Source of the DNA: Onthophagus taurus
Lineage: Eukaryota; Arthropoda; Insecta; Coleoptera; Scarabaeidae
Length of the DNA: 64,000 nucleotides
Assembly (NCBI RefSeq): GCF_036711975.1
Contig: NC_091970.1
Location: forward strand, 2,053,501-2,117,500
Reading direction: 5' to 3'
Positions 23,775-36,936 of this stretch are shown piece after piece (position 1 is the first letter of the stretch; every line of letters starts with the position of its first letter). The position numbers and the translations under genes are program-made. A model generated the notes under the pieces. The model searched no databases and was not told where the DNA came from. It saw only the letters and a list, made by a program, of their open reading frames with translations.

Positions 23775-26700
23775 TTAGTTCATTTCAATAACATCCGTAG
23801 TTTTAGACTCTTTAATCTCCAAAGGTTCCTCGCGAATTTCCTCTTCTTGGCACCGATCGGCCAAAGAAATTTCATGCAACAACCGATTATTCTCCTCCTC
23901 CAACGCTTTAATACACCTCTCATTATCAACAATAATCTTTTTGTATTCATTATGAATCTCGTGCCGAGTCGCAACCGCATCATTCAAAGTCTTTTCAGTT
24001 TCCCGCACGCTCACGCATTTCTTATGCAACCCCAAAACGGCCTCCATTTTTTGATTCTTCCGATACTCCAATTTCAAATCTTTCCTTAACGCGTTCGTTT
24101 CGACGATTAACGCCGAATTTTCTTCGACCAATTTTAATTTGTCCATAATCGAAGAGGATGTTTTATTGATTTGGGTTTGTAACGATTTGATGGTTTTTTC
24201 TAAAAAGTCGCGTTGACGTAGAAATTCGTTTTTGGCATCGCGATCTTCCGCCAACATAATTTCGAAGTCTTTATCGGTGTTGTAGGTGTGATACATTTCT
24301 TTGACTGCTTTTTGTAGTTTTGGAACGTCTTGGATTAAACCGCTCGCGTGGTGGATGTCGTTTCGAATTTTTTTTAAGGCTGCTTTCGCGCAACGATTTT
24401 TGGTTATTTCGCGTTTGATTTCGAGGTCGGCTGCTTTTAATTTTTCGCGTAATTCGCGTAATTGGACGTCTAAGGAGAGGATGATTTTTTGTAAGTTTTC
24501 TAATTCGTTGACCATTTCGGTGATTTGTTCCATTTGTTCGCGGATGCGGCGTTCTCTCGGTTCGATTTGCGATTTTAATTCGTTTATTTTGAAGTCTAAA
24601 ATGAATTTGAATTTTTCTAGTTCTTGGTTGCGGCGTTTTAATTCGAAGATTCGTTTCTCTTTGTCTTGTATCGTTGAATCGCGCTCGGCGATTTCTTTTT
24701 TTAAATCGAGCATATCTTTTTCTAAGTTTAATATGATTTGTTTTAATTTTAATTGTTCGTTTTGTTGGGTGTGTACCGCGTGTTTTAAATCATCGATTTC
24801 TTTTGATGCCGCTGTTAATTTCTTTTTAACAGTTTGTGCTTCACCTTTTAGCCGAATATTCGCGTCTTGTTCCGCGGTTAATTGTGTTTCATAGTTTATT
24901 TTAAGATCGTAAATTTCTCGATCTGCATCATCTTCGATTTGTTGCTTAATTATTTCGTGTTCTTTCGATCGTTGTCTTCCCTCTTCTTGCAACTCCTCCA
25001 ATTGGACTTCTTTCTCATTCAATTTCTCAACGAACGAATTTGTTATATTCGCCTCAGATTCCTTTTTGCTTACAATTAATTCCTCGATTTCAAGCAAAAA
25101 TCTCACTCTCATCTGTTCCATTTTTTGTTCCAACTTGAGATATTTCTCGTATTCGTTAATAAGTTTTTCGTTATAACTATTTTCTAATTTTTGAATGTAT
25201 TCTTCGTGATTGTGTTTCATTTTCATGATTTCTTCGTTAATCGTGTTGATTTCCGTGAAATGGTCTCCCTCTAAAGCTTCAATTTTCTCTTTTAATTCTT
25301 CGATGGCGTTGCAGTAGCCTTCGTGGACGTTTTTGATGGCTGCGTTATGTAACGTTTCGATTTGGCGCATTTGATACGCGTGTTCCGTTTCTAATTCGTG
25401 CATTCTTAATTGTAAGTCGCGAATAAAGTTGAGTTTTTCTTCTAAATCGACTTTTGGAATTAGAATTTCGGTTGAAGGTGAGAATTCTTTGTCGAGTTTA
25501 ATTGCTTTTCCTTCGATGTTTAATAAACGCCAAATACAAATGATTCCCTCCCTTGAAGCTGTTATTATAAAACGATCATCGTAAGTTATTTCCATCTAAA
25601 AAGAAATAAAAAATAGTTTATACATCAAATATTTAATTCTAAAAATTAATAACCTAGCAGAATGAAAGAAGATTATGTTGAGGGACCATGCAAAAAATTG
25701 ATCTATCAACATCGTTCTGAATATTTGTGATCAACATCTATCTCATTTTTTGCATGGTCTCTCAACATAATCTTTGATACTCTTTAACACTGTTCCTAAA
25801 CATCTCCCACATCATCCATCAACATTTTCAACATCCCTAACATCATTCAATCGTCTTATTATCATCTTTCCCATCGTTCCTAGCCTTCCACGACGTATTT
25901 TCAATATCTTTCTAGCTATCTAACAGCATAGGCCTTGATATCCTCCAACATCGCCCTTGATGCCCCATTTCCAGTTCTCATACATTAATGACACTTCTTT
26001 TATTAAATATTGGTTACTCAAATAGGGTCAATAAATCCAAAACGAATGTAAGTCAAATTATGTCACTCAGCAACATACATAATGGACACCTGTAGATATT
26101 CTTCAATATCGACTATAATATCTCTTTACATATTTTTTGACAAATTTTGATTTACCTTTCAACACCACCTTACGCTCTTCATCGTGTATATCGATAAACA
26201 TTATAATCGGTCTTCATCAACATCGTCTATGACATTTCTCACAACTTTTAGTAGTCTCTCTATATTATACATCTTTAATGTTATCATTATTTTCTACCTC
26301 AATATTCTCATCTACATTATTTATGGCATAAATCAGGTATTCCTCAAGTTCCTTCATGATCCTCATCGGTGATATCTCTCAACACCCTTCATGATTGAGG
26401 ACTTCATGCTCCTCAACAACAGAAATGTGATAAATTCATCTACTTGCTCTACACTTTCTGTTTAATCACCAGTATTTTTATCGTTTTCAATCTTCTATGA
26501 CATCCTTACATTACGCTTAAATTCAAAATGTCATTTCGAACCTCAAACATGAAATTCCAAGATATTTAAAATGTCAAAAACAAGATTTCTAAGCGATTAA
26601 TTCATAATTTCAAATTGACGTAAAGCGGTGTATTCGAAATTTTAGAACGTTTCCTAAAGGGATACATTCAAATTGTGGAATTGTCATTTTTAACTTTAAA

Positions 26701-29700
26701 TTAATGTTTCAACTAAAACGTTAAATTCAAAATGTCATTTCGAACCTCAAACATCAAATTCCAAGATATTTAAAATGTCTAAAACAAGATTTCTAAGCGA
26801 TTAATTCATAATTTCAAATTGACGTAAAGCGGTGTATTCGAAATTTTAGAACGTTTCCTAAAGGGATACATTCAAATTGTTGAATTGTCATTTTTAACTT
26901 TAAATTAATGTTTCAACTGAAACGTTAAATTCAAAATGTCATTTCGAATCTCAAACATCAAATTCCAAGATATTTAAAATGTCAAAAACAAGATTTCTAA
27001 GCGATTAATTCATAATTTCAAATTGACGTAAAGCGGTGTATTCGAAATTTTAGAACGTTTCCTAAAGGGATACATTCAAATTGTTGAATTGTCATTTTTA
27101 ACTTTAAATTAATGTTTCAACTAAAACGTTAAATTCAAAATGTCATTTCGAACCTCAAACATCAACTTCCAAGATATTTAAAATGTCAAAAACAAGATTT
27201 CTAACCGATTAATTCATAATTTCAAATTGACGTAAAGCGGTGTATTCGAAATTTTAGAACGTTTCCTAAAGGGATACATTCAAATTGTTGAATTGTCATT
27301 TTTAACTTTAAATTAATGTTTCAACTAAAACGTTAAATTCAAAATGTCATTTCGAACCTCAAACATCAACTTCCAAGATATTTAAAATGTCAAAAACAAG
27401 ATTTCTAACCGATTAATTCATAATTTCAAATTGACGTAAAGCCGCATATTTCAAATTTTAGAACGTGACCTAAAGGGATACATTCAAAATGTTGAAATGT
27501 CATTTTTAACTTCAAACCCATCGTTTTAAAAAATTAATATTTTATTTAAAACGTTGAAATCAATGTTTTATCTAAAACTTTAAATTTCAAAATATCATTT
27601 AAAACGTCGAACGCAACATTTCGAAATGACGGTTGAAACGTTTAATTCGTAATTTCGAATTGACATAAAGCGGTATATTCGAAATTTTAGAACGTTTCCT
27701 AAAGGGACACATTCAAAATGTTGACTTGTCATTTTTAACATCAAATTAATGTTTCAACTAAAACGTTAAATTCAAAATGTCATTTCGAACCTCAAACATC
27801 AACTTCCAAGATATTTAAAATGTCAAAAACAAGATTTCTAACCGATTAATTCATAATTTCAAATTGACGTAAAGCCGCATATTTCAAATTTTAGAACGTG
27901 ACCTAAAGGGATACATTCAAAATGTTGAAATGTCATTTTTAACTTCAAACCCATCGTTTTAAAAAATTAATATTTTATTTAAAACGTTGAAATCAATGTT
28001 TTATGTAAAACTTTAAATTCCAAAATATCATTTAAAACGTCGAACGCAACATTTCGAAATGACGGTTGAAACGTTTAATTCGTAATTTCGAATTGACATA
28101 AAGCGGTATATTCGAAATTTTAGAACGTTTCCTAAAGCGATACATTCAAATTGTTGAATTGTCATTTTTAACTTTAAATTAATGTTTCAACTAAAACGTT
28201 AAATTCAAAATGTCATTTCGAACCTCAAACATCAAATTCCAGGATATTTAAAATGTCAAAAACAAGATTTCTAAGCGATTAATTCATAATTTAAAGCCGT
28301 ATATTTCAAATTTTAGAATGTGCCCTAAAGGGATACATTCAAAATGTTGAAATGTCATTTTTAACTTCAAACCCATCGTTTTAAAAAATTAATATTTTAT
28401 TTAAAACGTTGAAATCAATGTTTTATCTAAACCTTTAAATTCCAAAATATCATTTAAAACGTCGAACGCAACATTTCGAAATGACGGTTGAAACGTTTAA
28501 TTCGTAATTTCGAATTGACATAAAGCGGTATATTCGAAATTTTAGAACGTTTCCTAAAGGGATACATTCAAATTGTGGAATTGTCATTTTTAACATCAAA
28601 TTAATGTTTCAACTAAAACGTTAAATTCAAAATGTCATTTCGAACCTCAAACATCAACTTCCAAGATATTTAAAATGTCAAAAACAAGATTTCTAAGCGA
28701 TTAATTCATAATTTCAAATTGACGTAAAGCCGCATCTTTCAAATTATAGAATGTGCTCTAAAGGGATACATTCAAAATGTTGAGGACTTCATGTTCCTCA
28801 ACAACAGAAATGTGATAAATTCATCTACTTGCTCTACACAACTTTCTGTATAATCAGCTGTATTTTTATCGTTTTCAATATCATCATCTTCTTTATCAGT
28901 TATTAATATTATCCTTGATATATCCTTGAAATTATGAAAATTTTATGAATTTCGTCGTTTTGAAAGTACTTCATGGTAACACTTGGATATCGGAGCACGT
29001 TACAAAAAAACTTTTAAAACAAAAGTTGTAGCAAATTTTATACTTAGCAATATTGCTTTCTTGTACTTTTGCTCTCAGATGAATAAATATTGAGAAAAGT
29101 ACGAAAATATAAAAATTTTATGAATTTGTTGTTTTTTCAAGTTATTAAAGGTAACGTTTAGGAATCGGAGCATGTTATAAAGAAACTTTTAGAACAAAAG
29201 TTGTAGCAAATTTTATTGTTAACAATATTGCTCTCTTGCACTTTTTCTCTTAGATACGTCAATATCGAGATAGATACGAAAATATGAAAATTTGATGAAT
29301 TTCTTGCTCTTTCAAATGATTAAAGGTAACATTCGGGAATCGAAGCATGTTATAAAAAAACTTTTATAACAAAAGTTGTAGCAAATTGTATTGGTAACAA
29401 TATTGCTCTCTTGCACTTTTTCTCTTAGATACGTCAATATCGAGATAGATACGAAAATATGAAAATTTGATGAATTTGTTACTTTTTCAAATGATTATAG
29501 GTAACATTTGGTAATCGGAGCATGTTACAAAAAAACTTTTAGAACAAAAGTTGTAGCAAATTGTATTGGTAACAATATTGCTCTCTTGCACTTTTTCTCT
29601 TAGATACGTCAATATCGAGATAGATACGAAAATATGAAAATTTGATGAATTTGTTACTTTTTCAAATGATTAAAGGTAACATTTGGGAATCGGAGCATGT

Positions 29701-32700
29701 TACAAAAAAATTTTTATAACAAAAGTTGTAGCAAATTTTATTGTTAACATTATTGCTTTCTTGCACTTTTGCTCTTAGATGCGTCAATATCGAGAAAAGT
29801 ACAAAAATATGAAATTTTGATGAATTTGCTTTTTTATGCTATTAAAGGTAACATTCGAGAATCAAAGCATATTATAAAAAAACTTTTAGTACAAAAGTTG
29901 TAGCAAATTTTATTGTTAACAATATTGCTCTCTTGCACTTTTGCTCTTAGATGCGTCAATATCGAGAAAAGCACAAAAATATGAAATTTTGATGAATTTG
30001 CTTTTTTATGCTATTAAAGGTAACATTTGGGAATCGGAGCATGCTATAAAAAAACTTTTAGAACAAAAGTTGTAGCAAATTGTATTGGTAACAATATTGC
30101 TCTCTTGCACTTTTTCTCTTAGATACGTCAATATCGAGATAGATACGAAAATATGAACATTTGATGAATTTTTTGCTCTTTCAAATGATTAAAGGTAACA
30201 TTTGGGAATCGAAGCATGTTATAAAAAAACTTTTATAACAAAAGTTGTAGCAAATTGTATTGGTAACAATATTGCTCTCTTGCACTTTTTCTCTTAGATA
30301 CGTCAATATCGAGATAGATACGAAAATATGAAAATTTGATGAATTTGTTACTTTTTCAAATGATTAAAGGTAACATTTGGGAATCGGAGCATGTTACAAA
30401 AAAACTTTTAGAACAAAAGTTGTAGCAAATTGTATTGGTAACAATATTGCTCTCTTGCACTTTTTCTCTTAGATACGTCAATATCGAGATAGATACGAAA
30501 ATATGAAAATTTGATGAATTTGTTACTTTTTCAAATGATTAAAGGTAACATTTGGGAATCGAAGCATGTTATAAAGAAACTTTTAGAACAAAAGTTGTAG
30601 TAAATTTTATTGTTAACAATATTGCTCTGTTGCAGTTTTGCTCTTAAATGCGTCAATATCGAGAAAAGTACAAGAATATGAAAATTTGACGAATTTGCTT
30701 TTTTATGCTATTAAAGGTAATACTCGGGAATCGAAGCATGTTATAAAGAAACTTTTAGAACAAAAGTTGTAGCAAATTTTATTGTTAACAATATTGCTCT
30801 CTTGCAGTTTTGCTCTTAAATGCGTCAATATCGAGAAAAGTACAAGAATATGAAAATTTGACGAATTTGCTTTTTTATGCTATTAAAGGTAACATTTGGG
30901 AATCGAAGCATGTTATAAAGAAACTTTTAGAACAAAAGTTGTAGTAAATTTTATTGTTAACAATATTAATATCTTGCACTTTTGCTCTTAGATGCGTCAA
31001 TATCGAGAAAAACACAAAAATATGAAATTTTGATGAATTTGCTTTTTTATGCTATTAAGGGTAATACTCGGGAATCGAAGCATGTTATAAAGAAATTTTT
31101 AGAACAAAAGTTGTAGCAAATTTTATTGTTAACAATATTGCTCTCTTGTAGTTTTGCTCTTAGATGCGTCAATATCGAGAAAAGTACAAAAATATGAAAA
31201 TTTAACATCATTTTTGATATTCATTTTTAGTGATATCCTTCAATATAATCCTTTGATATCTTTCAGCATCATTTTTGATATCTTTTAACATCATCTTTGT
31301 ATTATCGTCTTTTAACACCATCAGTTGATCAAACTGTTTTATTCTCTTTCAATATCTTTCATCATCTTCCCTAATCTTTATGGTATATATATTAACAAAA
31401 ACTTACTCATCATATAAAAAGTGTGTATATAAGTAAAAAAAAACTTACATGACTTATTGCAGTTGGATGTACGACAAACTCAATACATTCAGCTGTATCC
31501 ATAATCGGAATTTTGACCGAATAAACGACTCCATTAATTCCAGCCACGAACAACATTAAATTCGAATTGGAAAGTACCACTTTGGTCAAAGCCGTCTGCG
31601 TTACAGAAACATCCCTTTGAATATTACAGTTCATAATCTCCCTAATTCTGCCGTCTGAGCCAACCGCAAAAACCGATTTTCCATCGCCCGTGGTATTGGC
31701 ATCCGCAAATTGACACGATTTCACGATCGTCTCGCTGATTCTCCGCGTCGTCGAGATTTGCCATTCGTAAACTGCCCCTTCGGCCCCGCACGAACACAAT
31801 TTATAATCGTCGTGAACCCAAGAGAACCCCGTAACCCTTCCGTTATGACCTTTCAAATTAAACATATGCTCGAACGAAACCGACGAGTACACTTGAATTA
31901 TATTTCCGTTGGCAGCCGCAAAAATATGACCCAAATTACTAAAAGATACTAATTTGCAATTCCTTACGGAGAATTCTCGGGTCATTTCGAGATCGTCTAA
32001 AAGGATTGTTAAGAATCGGAGTTTGTCGGAGAATCCGACCACGGCGTATAACCCCGTTGGGTGCAAAGCTAAACCGTGGATTTCTTCTAAATAAGTTTTA
32101 ACTAATTCTAAAGTTTCCGATTCAAAGTTCCAAATGCGTATGGTTCGGTCCCAAGTTCCCGAAGTCATAAAAATCGGCTTCCATTTACACACCGCAATCG
32201 AACCAATTCCACCATGATGCAAATTCATCCCTTGTTCTTGAAACATAATTTCAGGTTGCGCAACTATATCGGGCCCCCATAACCTCACCGTATACATTTG
32301 ATTCTCTTTACACGTCGCTAATAACCTATCTTCAGATAAATTCACCCCCAAATGATTAATGTGGTTTAAAGCACCATCAACGGTTGGGTCATCGTCTTCG
32401 CGAACGACGTTTCGATCGGGTACTTTAAAAACGTTTCGTCTTCTGTAACGATGCGGGGTTTCTTTTTCGTATAAATAAACCATTCCGACCCCGCAAGCGT
32501 AAGCAAACCCTTTCGAGAAGACGAACATCGATTTTACTTGGTTATCTTCGCCTGCTATGGCCATCAAAGAGTTATCTAACAAGTTTGTTAAATCGCCCGC
32601 TTCGGCGTCATCCTCGAATTTGTAGTTGAATAAAGGGGTGTCGTACGCGATGTGTATCGCTTTGAGCTCGCCACTTTCGATGGTCATTATGCGCCCGTCC

Positions 32701-35700
32701 GAAGTTCCCGCGAGAAAACGGTCTTGAGATAACCAAGATCCGGATGTGAAGTTAACACCTTCGGCTTTTGCGAAACCGAATTGGCGCCAAACGTTTTCGA
32801 ACGATGCGAGCATTCTGTACGTTTGGTTTCCGAGTAAGATGAGGAGGTTTGGGTCGTTTGGGTTGCAACAAATCTGGAATAAAATTGTTTTTCAGTTTAA
32901 TAAAAATATAAACTATCAAAGCCCAGTACCCGACATCATCATTACAAGTATGCAACCAATATCACAGTACTGGTATTGCAATACGCGATTAGTAATATTG
33001 GTTGCATACTTGCAATGATGACGTCGTGTATGTTAATTAATTAACACACTGTACTTTTTTTTAATAAAGAAAAGTTTTCTGTAATACAACAACAATATAC
33101 AACAATCTAGCGCTGAATAACAATTAAAACTAGAACTAGCATCATTGATTTATACATCGTATGGACAACTAGGGGAATACCCAGCGCAGCGTTGCCAACC
33201 TATGCCCACCAAATGTCGGTTTTATTAGAAAAATCGCTTCAGAATAATATATCCTTCAATCATATAATGCTCTGATGTGGAAGATATGGGACCCTTACAA
33301 AGGTACCTTGTTGAATGTTTAATTAAAATGATTGTTTTTCGGGGTCAAATCTATTGGCAAGTTGTTGGGAATCGAAGCATGTTATAAAAAAACTTTTAGA
33401 ACAAAAGTTGTAGCAAATTTTATTATTATCAATATTGCTCTCTTGCACTTTTTCTCTTAAATGCGCCAATACCGAGAAAAGTACAAAAATATGAAATTTT
33501 GATGAAATTGCTTTTTTATGTTATTAAAGGTAACATTTGGGAATCGAAGTATGTTACAAAAAAACTTTTATAACAGAAGTTGTAGCAAATTTTATTGTTA
33601 ACAATATTGCTCTCTTGCACTTTTTCTCTTAAATACGTCAATATCGAGATAGATACGAAAATATGAAAATTTGATGAATTTGTTGCTTTTTCAAATGATT
33701 AAAGGTAACATTTGGGAATCGGAGCATGTTACAAAAAAACTTTTAGAACAAAAGTTGTAGCAAATTTTATTGTTAACATTATTGCTTTCTTGCACTTTTG
33801 CTCTTAGATGCGTCAATATCGAGAAAAGCACAAAAATATGAGAATTTGATGAATTTGTTGCTTTTTCAAATGATTAAAGGTAACATTTGGGAATCGGAGC
33901 ACGCTATAAAAAAACTTTTATAACAAAAGTTGTAGCAAATTTTATTGTTAACAATATTGCTCTCTTGCACTTTTTCTCTTAGATACGTCAATATCGAGAA
34001 AAGCACAAAAATATGAGAATTTGATGAATTTGTTGCTTTTTCAAATGATTAAAGGTAGCATTTGGGAATTGGAGCATGCTATAAAAAAACTTTTATAACA
34101 AAAGTTGTAGCAAATTTTATTGTTAACAATATTGCTCTCTTGCACTTTTTCTCTTAGATACGTCAATATCGAGATAGATACGAAAATATGAAAATTTGAT
34201 GAATTTGTTGCTTTTTCAAATGATTAAAGGTAACATTTGGGAATCGGAGCATGCTATAAAAAAACTTTTATAACAAAAGTTGTAGCAAATTTTATTGTTA
34301 ACAATATTGCTCTCTTGCACTTTTGCTCTTAGATACGTCAATATCGAGATAGATACGAAAATATGAAAATTTGATGAATTTGTTGCTCTTTCAAATGATT
34401 AAAGGTAACATTCAAGAATCGAAGCATGCTATAAAAAAACTTTTAAACAAAAGTTGTAGCAAATTTTATTGTTAACATTATTGCTCTCTTGCACTTTTTC
34501 TCTTAGATACGTCAATATCGAGATAGATACGAAAATATGAAAATTTAATGAATTTGTTGCTCTTTCAAATGATTAAAGGTAACATTCGGGAATCGAAGCA
34601 TGTTATAAAGAAACTTTTAGAACAAAAGTTGTAGCAAATTTTATTGTTAACAATATTGCTCTCTTGCACTTTTTCTCTTAGATACGTCAATATCGAGAAA
34701 AGTACAAAAATATGAAAATTTGATGAATTTGTTGCTTTTTCAAATGATTAAAGGTAACATTCGGGAATCGAAGCATGTTATAAAAAAACTTTTATAACAA
34801 AAGTTGTAGCAAATTTTATTGTTAACAATATTGCTCTCTTGCACTTTTGCTCTTAGATACGTCAATATCGAGATAGATACGAAAATATGAAAATTTGACG
34901 AATTTGTTGCTCTTTCAAATGATTAAAGGTAACATTCAAGAATCGAAGCATGCTATAAAAAAACTTTTAAACAAAAGTTGTAGCAAATTTTATTGTTAAC
35001 ATTATTGCTCTCTTGCACTTTTTCTCTTAGATACGTCAATATCGAGATAGATACGAAAATATGAAAATTTGATGAATTTGTTGCTTTTTCAAATGATTAA
35101 AGGTAACATTCGGGAATCGAAGCATGTTATAAAAAAACTTTTATAACAAAAGTTGTAGCAAATTTTATTGTTAAGATTATTGCTCTCTTGCACTTTTTCT
35201 CTTAGATACGTCAGTATCGAGATAGATACGAAAATATGAAAATTTAATGAATTTGTTGCTCTTTCAAATGATTAAAGGTAACATTCGGGAATCGAAGCAT
35301 GTTATAAAGAAACGTTTAGAACAAAAGTTGTAGCAAATTTTATTGTTAACAATATTGCTCTCTTGCACTTTTGCTCATAGATGCGTCAATATCGAGAAAA
35401 GCACAAAAATATGAAATTTTGATGAATTTGCTTTTTTATGCTATTAAAGGTAATATTCGAGAATCGAAGCATGTTATAAAAAAACTTTTAGAACAAAAGT
35501 TGTAGCAAATTTTATTGTTAACAATATTGCTCTCTTGCACTTTTTCTCTTAGATGCGTCAATATCGAGAAAAGTACAAAAATATGAAATTTTGATGAATT
35601 TGCTATTTTATGTTATTAAAGGTAATATTCGGGAATCGAAGCATGTTATAAAAAAACTTTTATAACAAAAGTTGTAGCAAATTTTATTGTTAACATTATT

Positions 35701-36827
35701 GCTCTCTTGCACTTTTGCTCTTAGATGCGTCAATATCGAGAAAAGTACAAAAATATGAAATTTTGATGAATTTGCTTTTTTATGTTATTAAAGGTAACAT
35801 TCGGGAATCGAAGCATGTTATAAAGAAAGTTTTAAAACAAAAGTTGTAGCAAATTTTATTGTTAATAATATTGCTCTCTTGTACTTTTGCTCTTAGATGC
35901 ATTAATTTCGAGATAAATACGAAAATATCAAGATTTGATCAAATTATTAAAGGTAAGACTCGGGAATCGGAGCACATTATAAAAAACTTATGATGCATAC
36001 TGTATATACCAACGATCTGGCAACGTTGCTCGAGCGACATTGCCACATTGTCGGTAATGCAGTAATAATGTAATAAGTAGAGTATTCCCATAATATAATA
36101 ATAATATTTCAATTCTATCCTTTATTAAAATTTTGAAAATCCGTAAATTAATAAATAAATCGATAGGGTATAAATCGGTAGGGTTGGCAACGCTGAATAA
36201 TAGTTCTAGTTTTAATTTTATCAAAATATATAACAATTTATCACCGATTAACATTTAATAAGTATTAATTTACCTGGACGATATCTCCGACGTTATTTAA
36301 ATTATTAGCGCGACAACTGCTTTCAACTCGGCCTTTTTCAGCTTTATAAACGTACATTTGCCAATCGGGTTCGCCGGTCACAACGATTAGATTTCGGTTA
36401 TCTTGGGTAAAAGACATGCAAGCGAATTCTCGCGTCGTACATTCGCGATCCATTGGAATCAAGATTTGTTTCTTTTTCTTGCAGGTGTTCGTCTCAAATA
36501 ACGTAGCATAGGGCCTATCTCCGCTTTCAGCAACCGCCAATAATTTTCTAACGCAAAATTTTTTATTATTAATCGTTTCATCAAGATTGCGAGGATTATT
36601 TATTACCTATTTGGAGTTATCGCAATAGAAGTAACATATTGGCCCCGATCGGTGAGTTTAATAAATTTTTGTCGGTGTTGATTAAAATTGTGCATAACCA
36701 GCATGCTTCCGCATGGATAAGCGATGTCTTCATCGTTAATAAAATGAGCGTTACCTTTTACTGCAGTGTTTATACCTAAAATGAGTCGGGGTTGAAGGGC
36801 TGGAAGCGCAGCGGTTAAAGCTGCCAT
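23775..36827 (-). CDS. CFAP57: Cilia- and flagella-associated protein 57 (WDR65), complete
   Basis: Four coding exons join in phase: 36827-36607, 36547-36274, 32873-31449 and 25595-23775, giving 1246 residues, close to the ~1250 of vertebrate CFAP57. The protein is part of the inner-dynein-arm/regulatory region of motile axonemes. Residues ~1-660 form WD40 repeats (for example TSGTWDRTIRIWNFESETLE, GAEGAVYEWQIS). Residues ~690-1210 are a long coiled coil containing IQDKEKRIFELKRRNQELEK and the segment KSQIEPRERRIREQ, hallmarks of this family. Splice sites are AG|GTAATA, CAG|GTAAAT and CAT|GTAAGT. Introns 2 (3.4 kb) and 3 (5.9 kb) are filled with satellites, whereas intron 1 is 59 bp. It is transcribed divergently from ANKRD40, 630 bp away, with an RFX X-box before the start. 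Identity and exon structure are secure. Confidence 0.96.
25669..25774. other. Hairpin-forming inverted repeat in CFAP57 intron 3
   Basis: The arm AAGATTATGTTGAGGGACCA...TGCAAAAAAT (25669-25700) is repeated in inverted form at 25743-25774 with only one or two mismatches and a loop of ~42 bp. It lies 75 bp from the exon 4 splice acceptor. It could be a small MITE remnant or fold in the intron RNA. Confidence 0.6.
25780..26394. other. Intron sequence, low complexity
   Basis: AT-rich intron 3 sequence with scattered degenerate repeats of CAACATC/TCATC type. Similar text recurs at 28880-28950 and 31205-31380. No gene or clear element is seen. Confidence 0.4.
26395..26491. repeat. Left copy of ~100 bp direct repeat flanking the intronic 204 bp array
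   Basis: TTGAGGACTTCATG then CCTCAACAACAGAAATGTGA and a following segment to ATCGTTTTCAAT are found again at 28780-28879, with a few substitutions and small indels. The two copies bracket the satellite array. Confidence 0.8.
26515..28785. repeat. 204 bp satellite array in CFAP57 intron 3 (~11 monomers)
   Basis: GAACGTTTCCTAAAGGGATA begins near 26645, 26849 and 27053, a 204 bp period. Words AAATTCAAAATGTCATTTCG and AAGCGATTAATTCATAATTT recur throughout. Two monomer subtypes alternate in the second half (the type with CATCGTTTTAAAAAATTAAT and the type with ATTAATGTTTCAACTAAAAC), so a higher-order period is present from about 27430 onward. Related diverged copies lie at 22421-23330, outside the gene. 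Confidence 0.88.
28780..28879. repeat. Right copy of ~100 bp direct repeat flanking the 204 bp array
   Basis: Matches 26395-26491 in the same orientation, starting immediately at the end of the last satellite monomer. Confidence 0.8.
28960..31205. repeat. 175 bp satellite array in CFAP57 intron 3 (~13 monomers)
   Basis: AAAAGTTGTAGCAAATT recurs with a 175 bp period (29021, 29196, 29371). Other fixed words are CAATATTGCTCTCTTGCACT, GTCAATATCGAG and AAAGGTAACATTTGGGAATC. The same satellite, in the same orientation, fills intron 2 on the other side of exon 3. Confidence 0.9.
32928..33029. other. Hairpin-forming inverted repeat in CFAP57 intron 2
   Basis: Arms of 35 bp (32928-32962 and 32995-33029; core ACAAGTATGCAACCAATAT and its complement) differ at about three positions and are separated by a 32 bp loop. 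It is a candidate MITE remnant or RNA hairpin. The word TATGCAACCAA also occurs in the ANKRD40 upstream repeat. Confidence 0.65.
33355..35985. repeat. 175 bp satellite array in CFAP57 intron 2 (~15 monomers)
   Basis: Same monomer and orientation as 28960-31205 (AAAAGTTGTAGCAAATTTTA, TTGCTCTCTTGCACTTTTT, CGAGATAGATACGAAAATAT). Subtypes with GAGATAGATACGAAA and GAGAAAAGTACAAAA alternate in blocks in both arrays, which suggests exchange between them or a common origin. Confidence 0.9.
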
Positions 36828-36880
36828 CCCTTCGATAATTTAACAATAATTGTGTCATTTTAACCGATTACAAATCAATT

Positions 36881-36894
36881 GTTGCTAAGGAGAC
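36881..36894. promoter_or_regulatory. RFX X-box upstream of CFAP57
   Basis: GTTGCTAAGGAGAC fits the X-box consensus RYYNYY-N(1-3)-RRNRAC exactly in both orientations (minus strand GTCTCCTTAGCAAC). It lies 54 bp upstream of the CFAP57 ATG. RFX factors are known to switch on ciliary genes through such promoter-proximal sites, which fits the product. Binding itself is inferred. Confidence 0.65.
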
Positions 36895-36936
36895 ATAAAT
36901 AAACAAGTTTAATCAATATTTTTAATCGTTTCAAAA

